Shown here piece after piece: positions 46,301-57,318 of a stretch of DNA of 64,000 nucleotides. The position numbers were made by a program, and so were the translations under genes. Origin of the DNA: Rostratula benghalensis (Eukaryota > Chordata > Aves > Charadriiformes > Rostratulidae); the NCBI GenBank assembly GCA_013399305.1, contig VXAI01000476.1, positions 155,725 to 219,724 of the forward strand, written 5' to 3'. The notes under the pieces are model-generated. The model saw only the letters and a list, made by a program, of their open reading frames with translations. It was not told where the DNA came from and made no database searches. Numbering within the stretch: position 1 is the stretch's first letter; each line of letters begins with the position of its first letter.

Positions 46301-48607
46301 GAGCATAACCCAAGGAAATTAAAATCTGAAGGAACAGTGCCTGTCTTGCTTCCTTTTGATTTTTCCTTCAGGCTTGCTAATGGTTTGCATGGCAGCTGCT
46401 GCTTTTCTTTCCCCTGCCCCATGTCACTCTTAAGAAAAAGGAAGGATATGACATTTAATAACCAGTATATCACCAGGACACACTATGTAGTGTCTCCTAT
46501 CCTAAAAAGTTAATAACAGATATTATCCAATCCAAGATCATGGTCATGATATATAGGAAGAGTTACTGCATTCTACTGTCATGGAAAGGAAAGAAGCTTT
46601 AAACTGCTCGATTCACTCCTATTCTGAATGTTGTAAGTAATTTTCTTCAAAAGTAGTACTGTTTAACATCACCCTTTTTTTTCAACTTTTACACTATATT
46701 CAGGAATTTGTTTTGAAGGCTTTTCTTAAAAGGGATAAGAAATGTTTGACTAGTTAATGGCCTATGCATTGGTCTATGGGCAACATTACAAAGAAGCAAG
46801 AAATTGCCCAGCTTTTAGGCAGCTTCGTATTTCTTCCATCTTGCCTCTTTCTTGTGCTGTTTTTTTCAGGTGGGAATGCTCATTTGCTATCCATATTAGC
46901 CTTTAGGATGATGATGAATCATAACTTCCACAACCTTTATCAGTTAATACCCTCAAGTAAAATACGTAGTTTCTTATTTTGGATTAGTTACCCTGATTAA
47001 TTCATTAAATAGAATAAATTTAAAAGTAAATTGTAAATCAAACCATTTAAAGTTTACAAATAAACTTTTTTCAGAGTGCCTGTTCTAGTTTTTAAAAGCA
47101 ATGAAAGTCATGAACAAAGAAACTGGTGTCACTTTTCTCCTGAGGTATTTTTGTTGTGTGAATTTCCTTTGCTTTTTCTCAACTTTCGCTATTATACTAA
47201 TTTATGATCTGATTTCAGTTTTATGTCTTCCACTTGCACTTAAATAAAGTTTGTTTATTCAGTACTTTCAAGTATTGATATATTAATTCTCTCTTCTAGC
47301 AATACTTCATTTTAAAAGGACAATATAATGCAATTTTCCTCTTAATATTCTGTAGAAAAGAAACCTGAAAAATAAATAAAAACATAATATATGTGTAGGC
47401 ATGTTATGTTATTGTAAACTGTTCTTTATTTAGGAAACTTATAATTGTATGCTGGGACACTGAGAATAATATCTTATGTTCTGTTTGTTACTAATTAAAT
47501 GTTCATTTTCATTAAATTGTACTTAATCTTTGGTTCAATGACGGACATTTAAAGTGTTGAAGAAAAAAATTAGACTTTGCAAATCCAGGTATGATTGAGC
47601 AGTCTGGAATTTTTTCCACAGTCTAGAAATCCTTCTTGGTTCAGCATTCTATATTTTGTTGATGTTACATAAAATCAGAAAGACATGTTTTTAAATTGCT
47701 GTGAATTATAAAGTATATATGAAGAATCTTTTATGGCAGTGCAAAGATGAAGAAAACCTGTATATTATACTATGGCAATTACTTGGAGTTCGTTGGGCAG
47801 AAGTATTCGCTTGTATTGTTAAAAGATGTGGAAATACACTTTGCTATGTTACAAAACCCAGTATTTTATATCAGTTAGGATACTGAAGTAACCAGAGCTA
47901 GAGAAGTAACCAACGACTTATCTTTGATACTCCTCAAAGCAAAAAAAAGTTGAATGATTCCTAAAATATTTTAAATATTATTATTAAAATTAGTAGTAGT
48001 AGTATGTGCTTTACTTCTCTAACATCCTTTATTTTAAATGTAAGAATCATATGTGGCTGGAAAGTATTTTACTTCTAATATCATGATTCCATTTAATGAG
48101 TTAGACCTCTGTTTATTCCTCAAGAGATTAAAACAGTTTTGTTTTGCTGATAATATATAATGATCTTGCATGTAAATCTAATCATAAATATTGCTTCTTA
48201 ACTATGTGAATAAGGAAATGCTCTACATAAGGATGTGGAACCAAGTGATCCAGTAAAAAAAAATATTAAAAACACTGAGGATACTCTGTATGCACACACA
48301 AAATCCTGTGCTTTAAGAGAATATTGAGATTAAGTCAAATACTCGAAAGTTAAGAAAAGTAAAATCTTCATTTATGTATGATGCATACAGACTACAATTA
48401 AGTCATGTTTTGTATTCTTATTACTAAAATAGAGACTAATCTCACTTGATCACATAATATTCATCATGCTCCCTCATTCTTTAATGATTTTCAGAACTTC
48501 TTTCTTTCCTCCACTGTCACTGCAACTTCTTTCTCAAATTTAATTGGACCAAATATTGCAGTAAGATGCACATAGCCCTCCTCATATTTAAGAATATTTT
48601 GTCAAAA
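43375..48607. other. AT-rich non-coding DNA, one GC-richer patch
   Basis: No transposon or known gene recognised. About 45350-45560 is richer in G+C and contains a 69-codon open frame rich in Cys, Leu and Pro, which I do not recognise. A 104-codon minus-strand frame lies at 46159-46473, also without recognisable features. Short AT-rich repeats, including a GTA triplet run near 47990-48003, complete the block. Confidence 0.5.
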
Positions 48608-48970
48608 GTAGCCTTCCAATATCTGAAGGGAGCTTACAGGAGAGCTGGAGAGGGACTCTGCCAGGATGTATGGTGACAGGACAAGGGGTAACGGCTTTAA
48701 ATTAGAAGAGGGGAGATTTAGATCAGATACTAGAAAGAAATTCTTTACTGTGAGAGTAGTGAGGCACTGGAACAGCTTGCCCAGGGAAGCTGTGGATGCT
48801 CCACCCCTGGAAGTGTTTAAACACTTCCAGGACGTAAGGCCAGGCTGGATGGGGCTTTGAGCAACCTGCTCTAGTGGGAGGTGTCCCTGCCCATGCCAGG
48901 GATGATCTCAACTTGATGATCTTTAAGGTCCCTTCCAACTCTAACCATTCTACGATTCTATGATTCTATG
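48608..48970 (+). mobile_element. CR1 LINE 3' tail, sense, intact 3' end
   Basis: A 5'-truncated CR1 starting in the region encoding '[15 protein letters not shown]' and passing through [20 protein letters not shown] and the 3' UTR. It finishes with octamers ATTCTACG at 48947-48954 and ATTCTATG at 48955-48962 and 48963-48970. It contains a 26-bp perfect palindrome at 48806-48831 caused by about 17 extra bases. It appears the best-preserved CR1 in the window by resemblance to the general consensus. Confidence 0.95.
48806..48831. repeat. 26-bp perfect palindrome inside CR1 tail
   Basis: The half-site CCTGGAAGTGTTT is followed immediately by its exact reverse complement AAACACTTCCAGG. In ordinary CR1 the left half belongs to the sequence and is followed directly by the AAGGCCAGGCTGG block. 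Here the second half and a few bases (about 17 in all) are extra. The arrangement looks like a snap-back copy made by strand switching. Confidence 0.95.
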
Positions 48971-49516
48971 GCTTCACTAGCTCTTTTAGGCTTAAACTGC
49001 ATTTTAGACTAGAACAGCATATATGAGACTTGCTGCCAAAGGAGACATTTATCCTTACATCATCTCATTTTTGTTGGCCCAAAGGTTTTTACAGCTATGT
49101 CATGATTTTTGTTAGTGAAATAATCCTGGTAGAATTAAATCATTTGCTCTAAAATCCACAACTAGGTTAAAGTGTATATTTCCCTGAAAATCTACTGTGT
49201 GGTAGTGTAGATCCTTGCCTGGGTTGAAGAATACATATAGACAGCCAGCCAGTGGCAGAAAGGCAGGCTGAAATATTTATTTCAAAACAGCCTTAGTTTG
49301 TGTTCAATAATGATGGTTTTATTTTTCAAGATGCCTGAACCAATTTAACAGCTGGCTTCTGCCAGAAGGAATGGTTCCTCTGCCTTTCTTTCCTGAGTTC
49401 TCCTGCTTGGCTGATCCTTTGGTGAGCTTTTCAAGCCACTAAACCAGAGAATAACATTCTGAGGGGATCAGATTACTTCTCTGTCCATTTAGTGCATGAC
49501 CTTACTGAGCAGATAT
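48971..49516. other. Non-coding DNA between CR1 and LTR
   Basis: If the LTR to the right is a 3' LTR, the final part of this segment should be the retroviral internal 3' end. I could not recognise any env, gag or pol remnant in it. A CCAGCCAGTGGCAG stretch near 49240-49260 and a somewhat GC-richer section at about 49340-49450 are the only notable points. Confidence 0.4.
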
Positions 49517-49531
49517 GAAGGAGGGGGGAAA
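49517..49531 (+). other. Polypurine tract preceding LTR
   Basis: GAAGGAGGGGGGAAA directly precedes the TG at which the LTR appears to start. In retroviruses the polypurine tract primes plus-strand DNA synthesis and lies immediately upstream of the 3' LTR. Its G-rich sequence followed by AAATG resembles the arrangement in avian alpharetroviruses. It implies that at least the end of the internal region was inserted together with the LTR. Confidence 0.65.
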
Positions 49532-49657
49532 TGCTGTAGTTAGGGCCTGGCGGCCGGAAGACATCACGCTGTATAGAAAGACAGGGCCCCTCTCCTGACA
49601 GCCAAAGGCACTTAGGTTATGACGTAAGCAGACGGAAGTGACATTGTAATCTCAAGC

Positions 49658-49665
49658 TATTTAAC
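49658..49665 (+). promoter_or_regulatory. LTR TATA-like box
   Basis: TATTTAAC lies about 15 bases before the AATAAA signal, as in avian alpharetrovirus LTRs where TATTTAAG precedes AATAAACGCC. It would position transcription start at or just after the AATAAA, within the R region. Whether it is active today is unknown. Confidence 0.6.
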
Positions 49666-49680
49666 CCTGTGCGATCTGTT

Positions 49681-49686
49681 AATAAA
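49681..49686 (+). promoter_or_regulatory. LTR polyadenylation signal
   Basis: AATAAA immediately followed by CGCCATTTG. In LTRs of this type the signal overlaps the U3/R junction, so in a 3' LTR it directs transcript cleavage at the end of R. The position relative to the TATA-like box fits. Confidence 0.65.
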
Positions 49687-49979
49687 CGCCATTTGCCGTC
49701 CACCACATTGGTGTCAGCGTGCTGATGGACTGAGCGGCCTGGGGGTGGCTGCTGAGCCATCCCTGAACCAGGTCACCATGCCTAACGACAGGCAACAACA
49801 GTCCAGGCAGTGGAAAGGAAGTGGCAGGGCTGTGCAAACAGGGGCACAGGCTCCTCAAGTCTCTTCCAACAGCCTGTGCATTTGGTTAAGTACAGCCTTC
49901 ACGGGGAACCTCACCCTTCCTGCTTTGCTGCTGGTTAACATACATAACTGTTCTTCATAAGACAGCCCTCAGAAGAAGG

Positions 49980-50015
49980 GTTGAAAAAAGACATTTATGT
50001 TTTTGAATGTACTAC
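49980..50015 (+). repeat. 36-bp direct repeat, copy 1
   Basis: Begins GTTGAAAAAAGACATTTATG and ends GAATGTACTAC. Identical over all 36 bases to 51156-51191, in the same orientation. Flanking sequences differ immediately on both sides. Confidence 0.97.
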
Positions 50016-51155
50016 ATTTTTTTTGAATATACACAACAAAGACATCCTCATTTAAGGAAAAGAAAAATGTATCCATTTCCTGCTTTCAGCTTATTGACAA
50101 TATATGTCAGTGTGACCTGCCCTTGTTTTGCACTTTTTTGATTAATGTTTTTTATGGCACTATCAGCTGCCTGAGAGACATTACCAAGAGCAGACAGGCA
50201 AGAACTGATCCTTGAGTGATAGTAGTGGAAACGTAAGTGCACATTTCACATGCAAAAGGAAGATTGGAGTATAACTTTCTCGAAAACTTCTAACAGAAGG
50301 ATGTTGCATGGGAACCTGTAAAAACTGAAGTATTTCCTCACAAAAAACACCTGTGTTTTAAAACTGATCTGCCCAAATGTTACTAATGTTTCAGTTCTTT
50401 GCTGGTCTGACCAAACTTTCAGCTCAGAGGTAAGCAGTTTAGTAAACCATTCTAAATATGGGTAACTGACAGCTTTTTCATTCAGAATGTATTTTGAGGG
50501 TGATACTTCATCATAAAGGATTTCAAACTATTGAAATCCACAACTAGAAAGAGTATTTTTATCTTCTAATCTTCAACTGTGAGATTTCACTGTTGATTAA
50601 TTAATATGTGCTATGTCTTCTTCAACTGAAACAGAAAATACAATACTTCAAAGAGCGATTTTATTTTCTTTTCCAGGAAAATACCTACAGCTGTGATTGT
50701 TAATATTATTTTCTTATACAACACTTCTAATGTTTGTGTTTCATGAGGCACAGTATTCACATATTCTTCTTGACTAAAATTGAAAATTACCATTGAACAC
50801 ATCTTTCTACAATATCAGTGCCCCCCCATCTTGTGATGACAGGTGTTAATCACATTAAAGAACATTTATTATTTACTCTAATGCAAAAAAACTTCTCTAG
50901 GGAAAGGATATTTGCACACGAGTAGACCTCTGTATTTTCTCTATGAAAGGTTCAGCCTACCTTCTTGTGTCATGCTTATATGTTACAAATAATATTTATT
51001 AGACCTTTTGAATCGGGGAAAACACCATCTGTCATGTTAGATACAGCTTTATATGAAAGAATATGCAATGAATAATTTGTGAAGATTTTATTTTTCAAAT
51101 AAGGAACACTGTGTTTTCTTCTTGCAGTTTATAATGAGAACAAAAAGCTCAAACT

Positions 51156-51191
51156 GTTGAAAAAAGACATTTATGTTTTTGAATGTACTAC
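51156..51191 (+). repeat. 36-bp direct repeat, copy 2
   Basis: Exact second copy of 49980-50015, 1,176 bases downstream start to start. The 1.14 kb between the copies has no recognisable transposon ends or poly-A tail. The pair is too long for an ordinary target-site duplication and too perfect to be old. Confidence 0.97.
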
Positions 51192-52266
51192 CTCAGCAAT
51201 TTCTAGGGAGTATAAGTATGAATAAACGCAATAATTTAAGTTCACAATGTTTACTGTGGCATAATAGAGCTGACATTGAATGAATTTTGTAGGAGAGGAA
51301 AGAAATAAATACCTGAAAATACAATTAGAAATGTGACATAGTGTGTAGAAAAAGAAGCAAAAAATATCAGTGTGATGGTGAACATAATTATTTTGTTTGC
51401 AATACCTTTTAACTTCAAAATAGATTATAGCTTACCTGCAATTATGCAATATTTATGAGATTAATTCCTTTTTCTAAGATCCAGTGCCTTTGATTTGTCA
51501 TGCAATGAACTATATCATGTCCATGTACAGTTGATGTAAGGCTCCTTATGCACAATACATATGCATTCTTAATACACATTTCATTGATTTGATACTAAAA
51601 GAGAATTAGTCAATTTAAAGACACATTGCCAACCCTTCACTTTTCATGTTAAATCTCCTCTTATTAGTGCAAATATTAATTCAGTATAAGATTTAATTTC
51701 AGAAGTTATTTTTTAATTACATTTCATAAGTCATGAGCTTACACTTTTCTTTCTTCACTTACTAAAAGTGACAAGTATGATTTGCCTGCAAAAGAAATGA
51801 AATCATGTATTGAGCTTGATCTTGTTCCATTTTCAGTACAGGCAAGAAGACTGCAAAAATTGTTTTCATTAAAATTCTGCTTTTGTTTCAAAAGCTCTGT
51901 AAATTTTAGACTCCTCAATTTATAAATATATATAAGAAAAGTGTATGTTTTTCTGTCTGCATGTGTTTCAGCTGGAGGAATCCATAAAGAAGGGAGAGAT
52001 AGTAATTCTGAACAGATAGCAGCTCTCTGAGATGCACAAAATACCCATTGGTTGCATGAATAAATAATGTTTAGTGGGATGTGCCAAGATAAAGACCATC
52101 ACTTTAGAACCATAGTTTAACTGAAAACAATAAAGAAGGAGATTGAGGGAAGTATGATTCTACATTAAATAGACTATTCTGAATAAGATTATTCATAATT
52201 TTCTTGACAAAACTTATTTTCCTCAGGGGCAGATGTTTTTGGTGACGTTTATTCATTTCCTTCAAG

Positions 52267-52535
52267 TTGTCATAGAATCATAGAATGGTCAGGCCGGAAG
52301 GTTCCTCCAGGGTCATCTAGTCCGGCCTCCCTGCAGTCAGCAGAGACACTCTCAACTAGACCAGGTTACCGAGGGCCTCATCAAGTCTCTCCTTGAATAA
52401 CTCCAGGGAAGGGGCCTCAACCACCTAGGCATCCTGTTCCAGTGTTCAATCACCATCATAGTAAAGAATCTATTCCGAATATCCAGTCTAAATTTGCTCT
52501 TCCTAATATCCAGTCTAAATCTGCTTATCAGGATA
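52267..52535 (-). mobile_element. CR1 LINE 3' tail, antisense
   Basis: Begins at the 3' end with TCATAGAATCATAGAATGG (two complementary octamers). It continues through the 3' UTR (GGTCATCTAGTCCGGCCTCC) into the region complementary to 'PREVVEAPSLEL' and 'FRIDIRKS'. It is 5'-truncated near 52535. A 20-base segment inside it is duplicated with a 27-base period (52479-52498 and 52506-52525). Confidence 0.93.
52479..52525. repeat. 27-bp-period duplication inside CR1
   Basis: ATATCCAGTCTAAATTTGCT at 52479-52498 and ATATCCAGTCTAAATCTGCT at 52506-52525 differ at one base. The bases between copies also correspond (TTCC.A before each). This is a local tandem duplication of the end of the CR1 fragment. 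Confidence 0.9.
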
Positions 52536-55500
52536 TTATTTTTGGTATGTAACTTTGATCAGGAGGAAGAAACATAAAAGTTCCTAGAGAACAAAAAATT
52601 GTCCAGGAATTCATCACAGTGAAAAAATAAGTAAAAGCTGAAATCTGAAGAGCTGCTATAAAGTCATGTCTGTAGAGAATTAATTTTTAATAACTACCCC
52701 ATAATATTTCTGAAAAGTAGATTTCTCCATGAAATCAAGCATTATCACAGGAGGAATATTACACAGTAGCTGTTTGGAGTAGTTACAGATGGAGTTACAT
52801 ACCAGCCTCCCTTCACAGTCTTCATAACTGCCTTTATACCTAAAAATGAGAGGAGAAACAGTCCAGAAGGCCTTGGGAGTGAATATTTCCATGACACAGT
52901 GGTGACAGAGGACTGAAGAAGTGAGTGGATTCATTTTAGGCTGAAGCATGACCTGTGTGCATAGATAAGGCCACACTGAACTAGGACTGATTTTATCACA
53001 GTTTCTGGTTCTATATAAAGATTCTTCATTGAGAAAAAGTAGGCTAAGATTTAGCAATATGAACCAGAAATGTCTTGGTCCAAGAACCTCAGACACACAG
53101 GATTTAAACAGAAGGGTACAAAAGTCAAGCAACTATAGCTTAATTCTTTTCAATGCTTTGAATGGTAAATAAATTATTTGTAGCAGCTTTGCAGTTGAAT
53201 AAAACTTACCAGAAATTTGGGATCTCCTTGTTTGAAGAACTCAAAGGCAAAACATGCATTTTAGTGGATAACAGAACAGTTTAATACAACTTTTTTTAAT
53301 GGTGATTCAGAGAAACCTTCCACTCTAAAACTCTTCACAAAGATAAATTGCAACAATGACAATAAATGCTGAAAATAGTTCTGACTGTCTATAGTTCTGG
53401 CCAGCCTTGGCCAGAACATTTAGTCTTTCATTATGTGTAAATGCAGACCTGTGAGACAAACAAGTGTTGTTGCAGACAGGTAATGTTCCTTTAATTGTGT
53501 GCAAGGTGTTCCTATATGTAATGAGTAGGTTTTTTCAATGCGTACTTAACGATAGATATAAATAAGCGCTTTTATCTCTCATTGCTCACACAGGTAAGAT
53601 ATAATGAGAAAGAATAATGACAACACAGTGAAATATGTAAACATATAGAAAAAGGAATGTGTCTTCCAAACCTTGTGTTGAAAAAGGTGACTTTAAAGTA
53701 CATCTACAGTTTTTATGTGTTATAATCTTTTAAAATGTATTTTTATTCACAAGGGGCTACAACATTTTATAGGTACTGGTATATTACTATACAATAACAT
53801 ATGGTTTTCTCAGCAATTCACATAGATGTCTCATTAAAATTGTGTAACCATTTTAGTTAAATGGAGGTGATAAAGATACTCACTTCTGCTCCGCTCCTTA
53901 AATTTAACATTTGATTAACTGAGGCGGTTAGTAAGTTCACATCTCCTAGTGCCTTTCAGAGACTTTAGAGTGTTTATATATACACTTGACATTTACTCAT
54001 CTTTTTCACATTTTTTCTCTGTATTTGTTTCCAATCCTGTGATCTTAACAGGCTGCAAAATTGCAAAATGACATATCCCAAGAGCTAAGTGGGAACTCAG
54101 TTTGAATTTGTCCACTTCAAAGTCTTTAAGTGGAAAGCAGTTTGATATACATGCAGTTTGATAAACATACATTTTTCCGTTTTAGATTACACTGCAATGA
54201 GATGTTTTGGTTGTGAGTGACTTGCACTAAACATTACAAAGATGTGAAATGTGTTGATTAAATAATCCAATGACAAAGTCAGAACAACTTTTATACATGA
54301 GAATGAATAAGCACCTCACTGGATTCCTTTGACTGTAGTTTTACCCGTGATGACTTTTTGAAAATGGCTCTCTGACTACATGTTAGATAAATCATGTTCT
54401 TGGACATTTCAGTATGAAACATCTACATAACAGACATATATATAATGAGGAAAAATAATAACTCTTTTGCTGCAAATTTCTTTGATTAACCAAATAAAAT
54501 TTCATGCAAAATTGAATTTACAATTCCTCCACTACTACTGATAACTGAGCATTTGAAGCTACAAATGTTTGATTTTTTCTTGAATTGTAAGAGGATTTAT
54601 AACAAGGTAATAAATGACAGTGTTCAACATATCAAAATGTATATTGAGCAATCAGTGTCTGGAACTAAGATTATACAGAAGATGGCTAGTATGTCTTAAC
54701 CATAGTGTAATAACAAAATGAAAATAAAAATACTCACTCCGCTGCTGATTTTTTTTCCTGTCATCTGGTAAAAAGCAGAGCAGTGTGGCAGCGTTCTGAC
54801 CTTACATTGCAGTAAGAACCATTCAACTAGGATGATAATGATAGCATAGGCACAGAAGAGGAAAATAGGGAAAAATCACAAGGCAAAGGTAGCATGTGTC
54901 AAACTGACAAGATTTTTATGTATCACAAAACGCATAGAGGAAAAAATGTCTTCTCTTACTAAATCTGCCTCTTTCACTACAACATATAACTCTAAAGAAC
55001 ATTGACTACTGCTGCACACTGGACTAGCAAAGAAGCTCAACTGTAACTGTACCATGTAACTGAAATTTCTCATTGCTCATTGCAAATGACTTTCAGTCAG
55101 GAAGAGTGATAGGTGTGCTATCAAACAATGAAATAAAATCTATTCCTTTCCTTCTATAGCCAATGTTTCCTGGGAACTAGCTAGGCAAGCAAAGTCCTGT
55201 CTTTTATATTCAACTAAGAAATCAATTATAGCTACTCATTATGCAAAACATGTTGCATTTTAAGATGCCCTGTCAGAAATGAGGAATTAATATTATTTGA
55301 TTTCCAAAGATAAAATGCAAGAGAAAAAAGAGTAGTTGAAGCAGCAGCATGGCAGACTATTCTATAAAGGTCATATAATGCAATCTAACCCTAACATGTT
55401 CTACACCACCAACTTAATTTCAGATTTTCAAAATTCACAATTACAGTCACTATAAGGATAGTGTTAAATAACATCAGATATAACATTGCCTGTTGCTGAT

Positions 55501-56368
55501 TTTTGGTGGAAAACTAACTTTACAACAGGTACTCTCCACATTCATCTAAAGGTTATCAGCATGCTCAGGGAAATGTTTTGTTACATTATTTCATTACTGT
55601 TATTCTCAAATGGATTATCTTCCAAAATTGAGCATGAATATAGTTAATAGAAATCAGCTCAACAACAGTATATGCAATATCTGTAAATTGCAAAGATTTA
55701 TTTTTCAATCCAAAACTGATGTGTATTCAAATATATGATTCTCCTGGAAACCTTTCATTCATATTGAAGTAAAAAAATACCAAAAAGCACTGTTTTAGCA
55801 TTTCAATTTGCCTGGATATTTTTTCTAAATGGAAGCTACATATAGATGTATTTTTCCATAAAACTGTGGTTCCTTAGTTCTGAATATTCTGTACTCATTT
55901 ATACATGTGAAAACTGTTATGTATTTTATCTTCCAGAATGAGCTTTTTTTATATAAGAATATGCACTTCCATTGAAAAGTAGAAGGAAAAGCCTTTATAT
56001 ACCATATTAGAGAGGAATTAGAAACTCATGTTCTTTTTGCATTGATTTCTTAGAAGGAAGAAAAGGAATCTCTTTGAGGGCCCTGCAAATGCAATACTTG
56101 GGAGTATTTCATTGGCAGCTGAATACTTTTCATGGCCTAAAACCAGGCAAACAATGTATTCATTTTCTCTTCCAAAAGAATAAGAGTAATTATTGGCTCA
56201 CCAGTCAGGGGTTAGAGAAGTGGTGAAGAATGCTTCAAATGAGACTTTAGTACATGCACACAAATTAGGCTTTAACCATTGCAATTCCTCTTTGTGGTGA
56301 GGTTCTTTCTTTTGCTTTTGCCATAAATCTGCATTGCACTCAGCATTGCAGGTTCAGAAGCAGTCTTT

Positions 56369-56427
56369 AAAAAAAAAAAAAAAAAAAACAAAAAACAAAA
56401 ACACAACCAAAAACCAAACAAAACCTA
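56369..56427 (+). repeat. A20 run followed by A/C-rich stretch
   Basis: Twenty consecutive A at 56369-56388 are followed by CAAAAAACAAAAACACAACC-type sequence to about 56427. It could be the decayed tail of a plus-strand retrocopy, but no body or target-site duplication is recognisable upstream. Confidence 0.85.
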
Positions 56428-57310
56428 CAATAGAAAATCTTGCCTCTCCTCCAGTTTGTCATCATGTGTTCAACTAGACTCCAGGATTTTTCTCTGGGAA
56501 AATTCTTACAATTTACAAACTACAAGAACTGAAAAAGAATCAGAATTTCCTTTCCCAGAAATGTCAATATTTGATCTTAGAACCATCCAAACATGTATTT
56601 TGGAAACAAAGAAATGCTTAAACCAGTGCATAGGTAGCTTTCTACACAATATGGACAACTTTTTTTTAGTACAAAGTGAATTTCAATGCAATATTTAAAA
56701 AACAATATGGATGTATTCTTGAAAATATACATCATTCTCTAATTTAAAAAAAAAAAGGTTAACATATATCAATATTTCAATCTTATTAATTTATTTAAAG
56801 GAAAATTGGGGTTGTTAAAAAAGTAAAATTGAGATAAACTATCATTTTGAGAAGATTTCATTTCTGTATTGGATCTCACTGTTGCATGTTGCCAGAACTT
56901 TAACCAAATTTCCATAGCCCTCTTTCAAAGTTAAATTTCCATGAAAAGAAAAGAATTCTCAGTAGACTTTTAACAAAGTAAATATAATTATACTTAGTTA
57001 GCAAAACCCACAATTTGAGAAAGAATTCTGCAACTTATTTTTATGTTATCAGTCAAATGCTTCATATTTGTCACAGCTCTCCTTCCTGACTATTTACTGG
57101 CTGGCAAACATGAATAACTGTGGTAATATATAGTTCTGCTTTTAAGATAATATTGTTTTCAAGCTTTATCTTGCAAGATGCTCAGTTACTACCAGCTAAT
57201 ATCACAAGATTTCCTCTAGTCACAATATCCTTTTCTGAAGCAGGTAAAAGGTCCCAACCCACCATGTAATCCAATTATCTGGAAAGTTATTGTGTGCTTT
57301 TCACTTCTAG

Positions 57311-57318
57311 TGACGTCA
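57311..57318. promoter_or_regulatory. Full CRE-like palindrome TGACGTCA
   Basis: An exact cAMP-response element octamer, containing a CpG in CpG-poor DNA. CREB/ATF proteins bind this sequence in promoters and enhancers. No promoter or TATA box is evident nearby, so function is unknown. Confidence 0.3.

Larger units (their letters stand above)
49532..49775 (+). mobile_element. Endogenous retroviral LTR, avian ERVK/alpharetrovirus-like
   Basis: The segment has a U3-like region with a TGACGTAA element (49620-49627) and a TATA-like TATTTAAC at 49658-49665. AATAAA (49681-49686) sits only about 15 bases downstream of it, fused to an R-like GCCATTTGCCGTCCACCACA and TTGGTGT. The tight TATA/AATAAA spacing and the ACGCCATTTG...CCACCACATTGGTGT pattern are hallmarks of avian alpharetrovirus-like LTRs. 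It is CpG-richer than the rest of the window. The start (TG at 49532 or 49535) is fairly clear. The end is uncertain (CA near 49759-49775), and I found no target-site duplication. A solo or 3' LTR remnant; no retroviral gene remains visible. Confidence 0.75.
49776..52266. other. Non-coding DNA containing a 36-bp direct repeat pair
   Basis: No gene recognised. The first 190 bases after the LTR are GC-richer and could be retroviral leader, but no clear primer-binding site was recognised. The remainder is AT-rich. A perfect 36-bp direct repeat is listed separately, and a run of eight C occurs at about 50821-50828. Confidence 0.5.

Noticed and set aside
52680..53132. 150-codon open frame on the minus strand, longest in the window
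   Set aside because: With about two thirds A+T, a stop is expected roughly every 14 codons, so one frame of this length in 64 kb on six frames has a chance in the order of tenths. The peptide shows no domain, signal or family resemblance I know.
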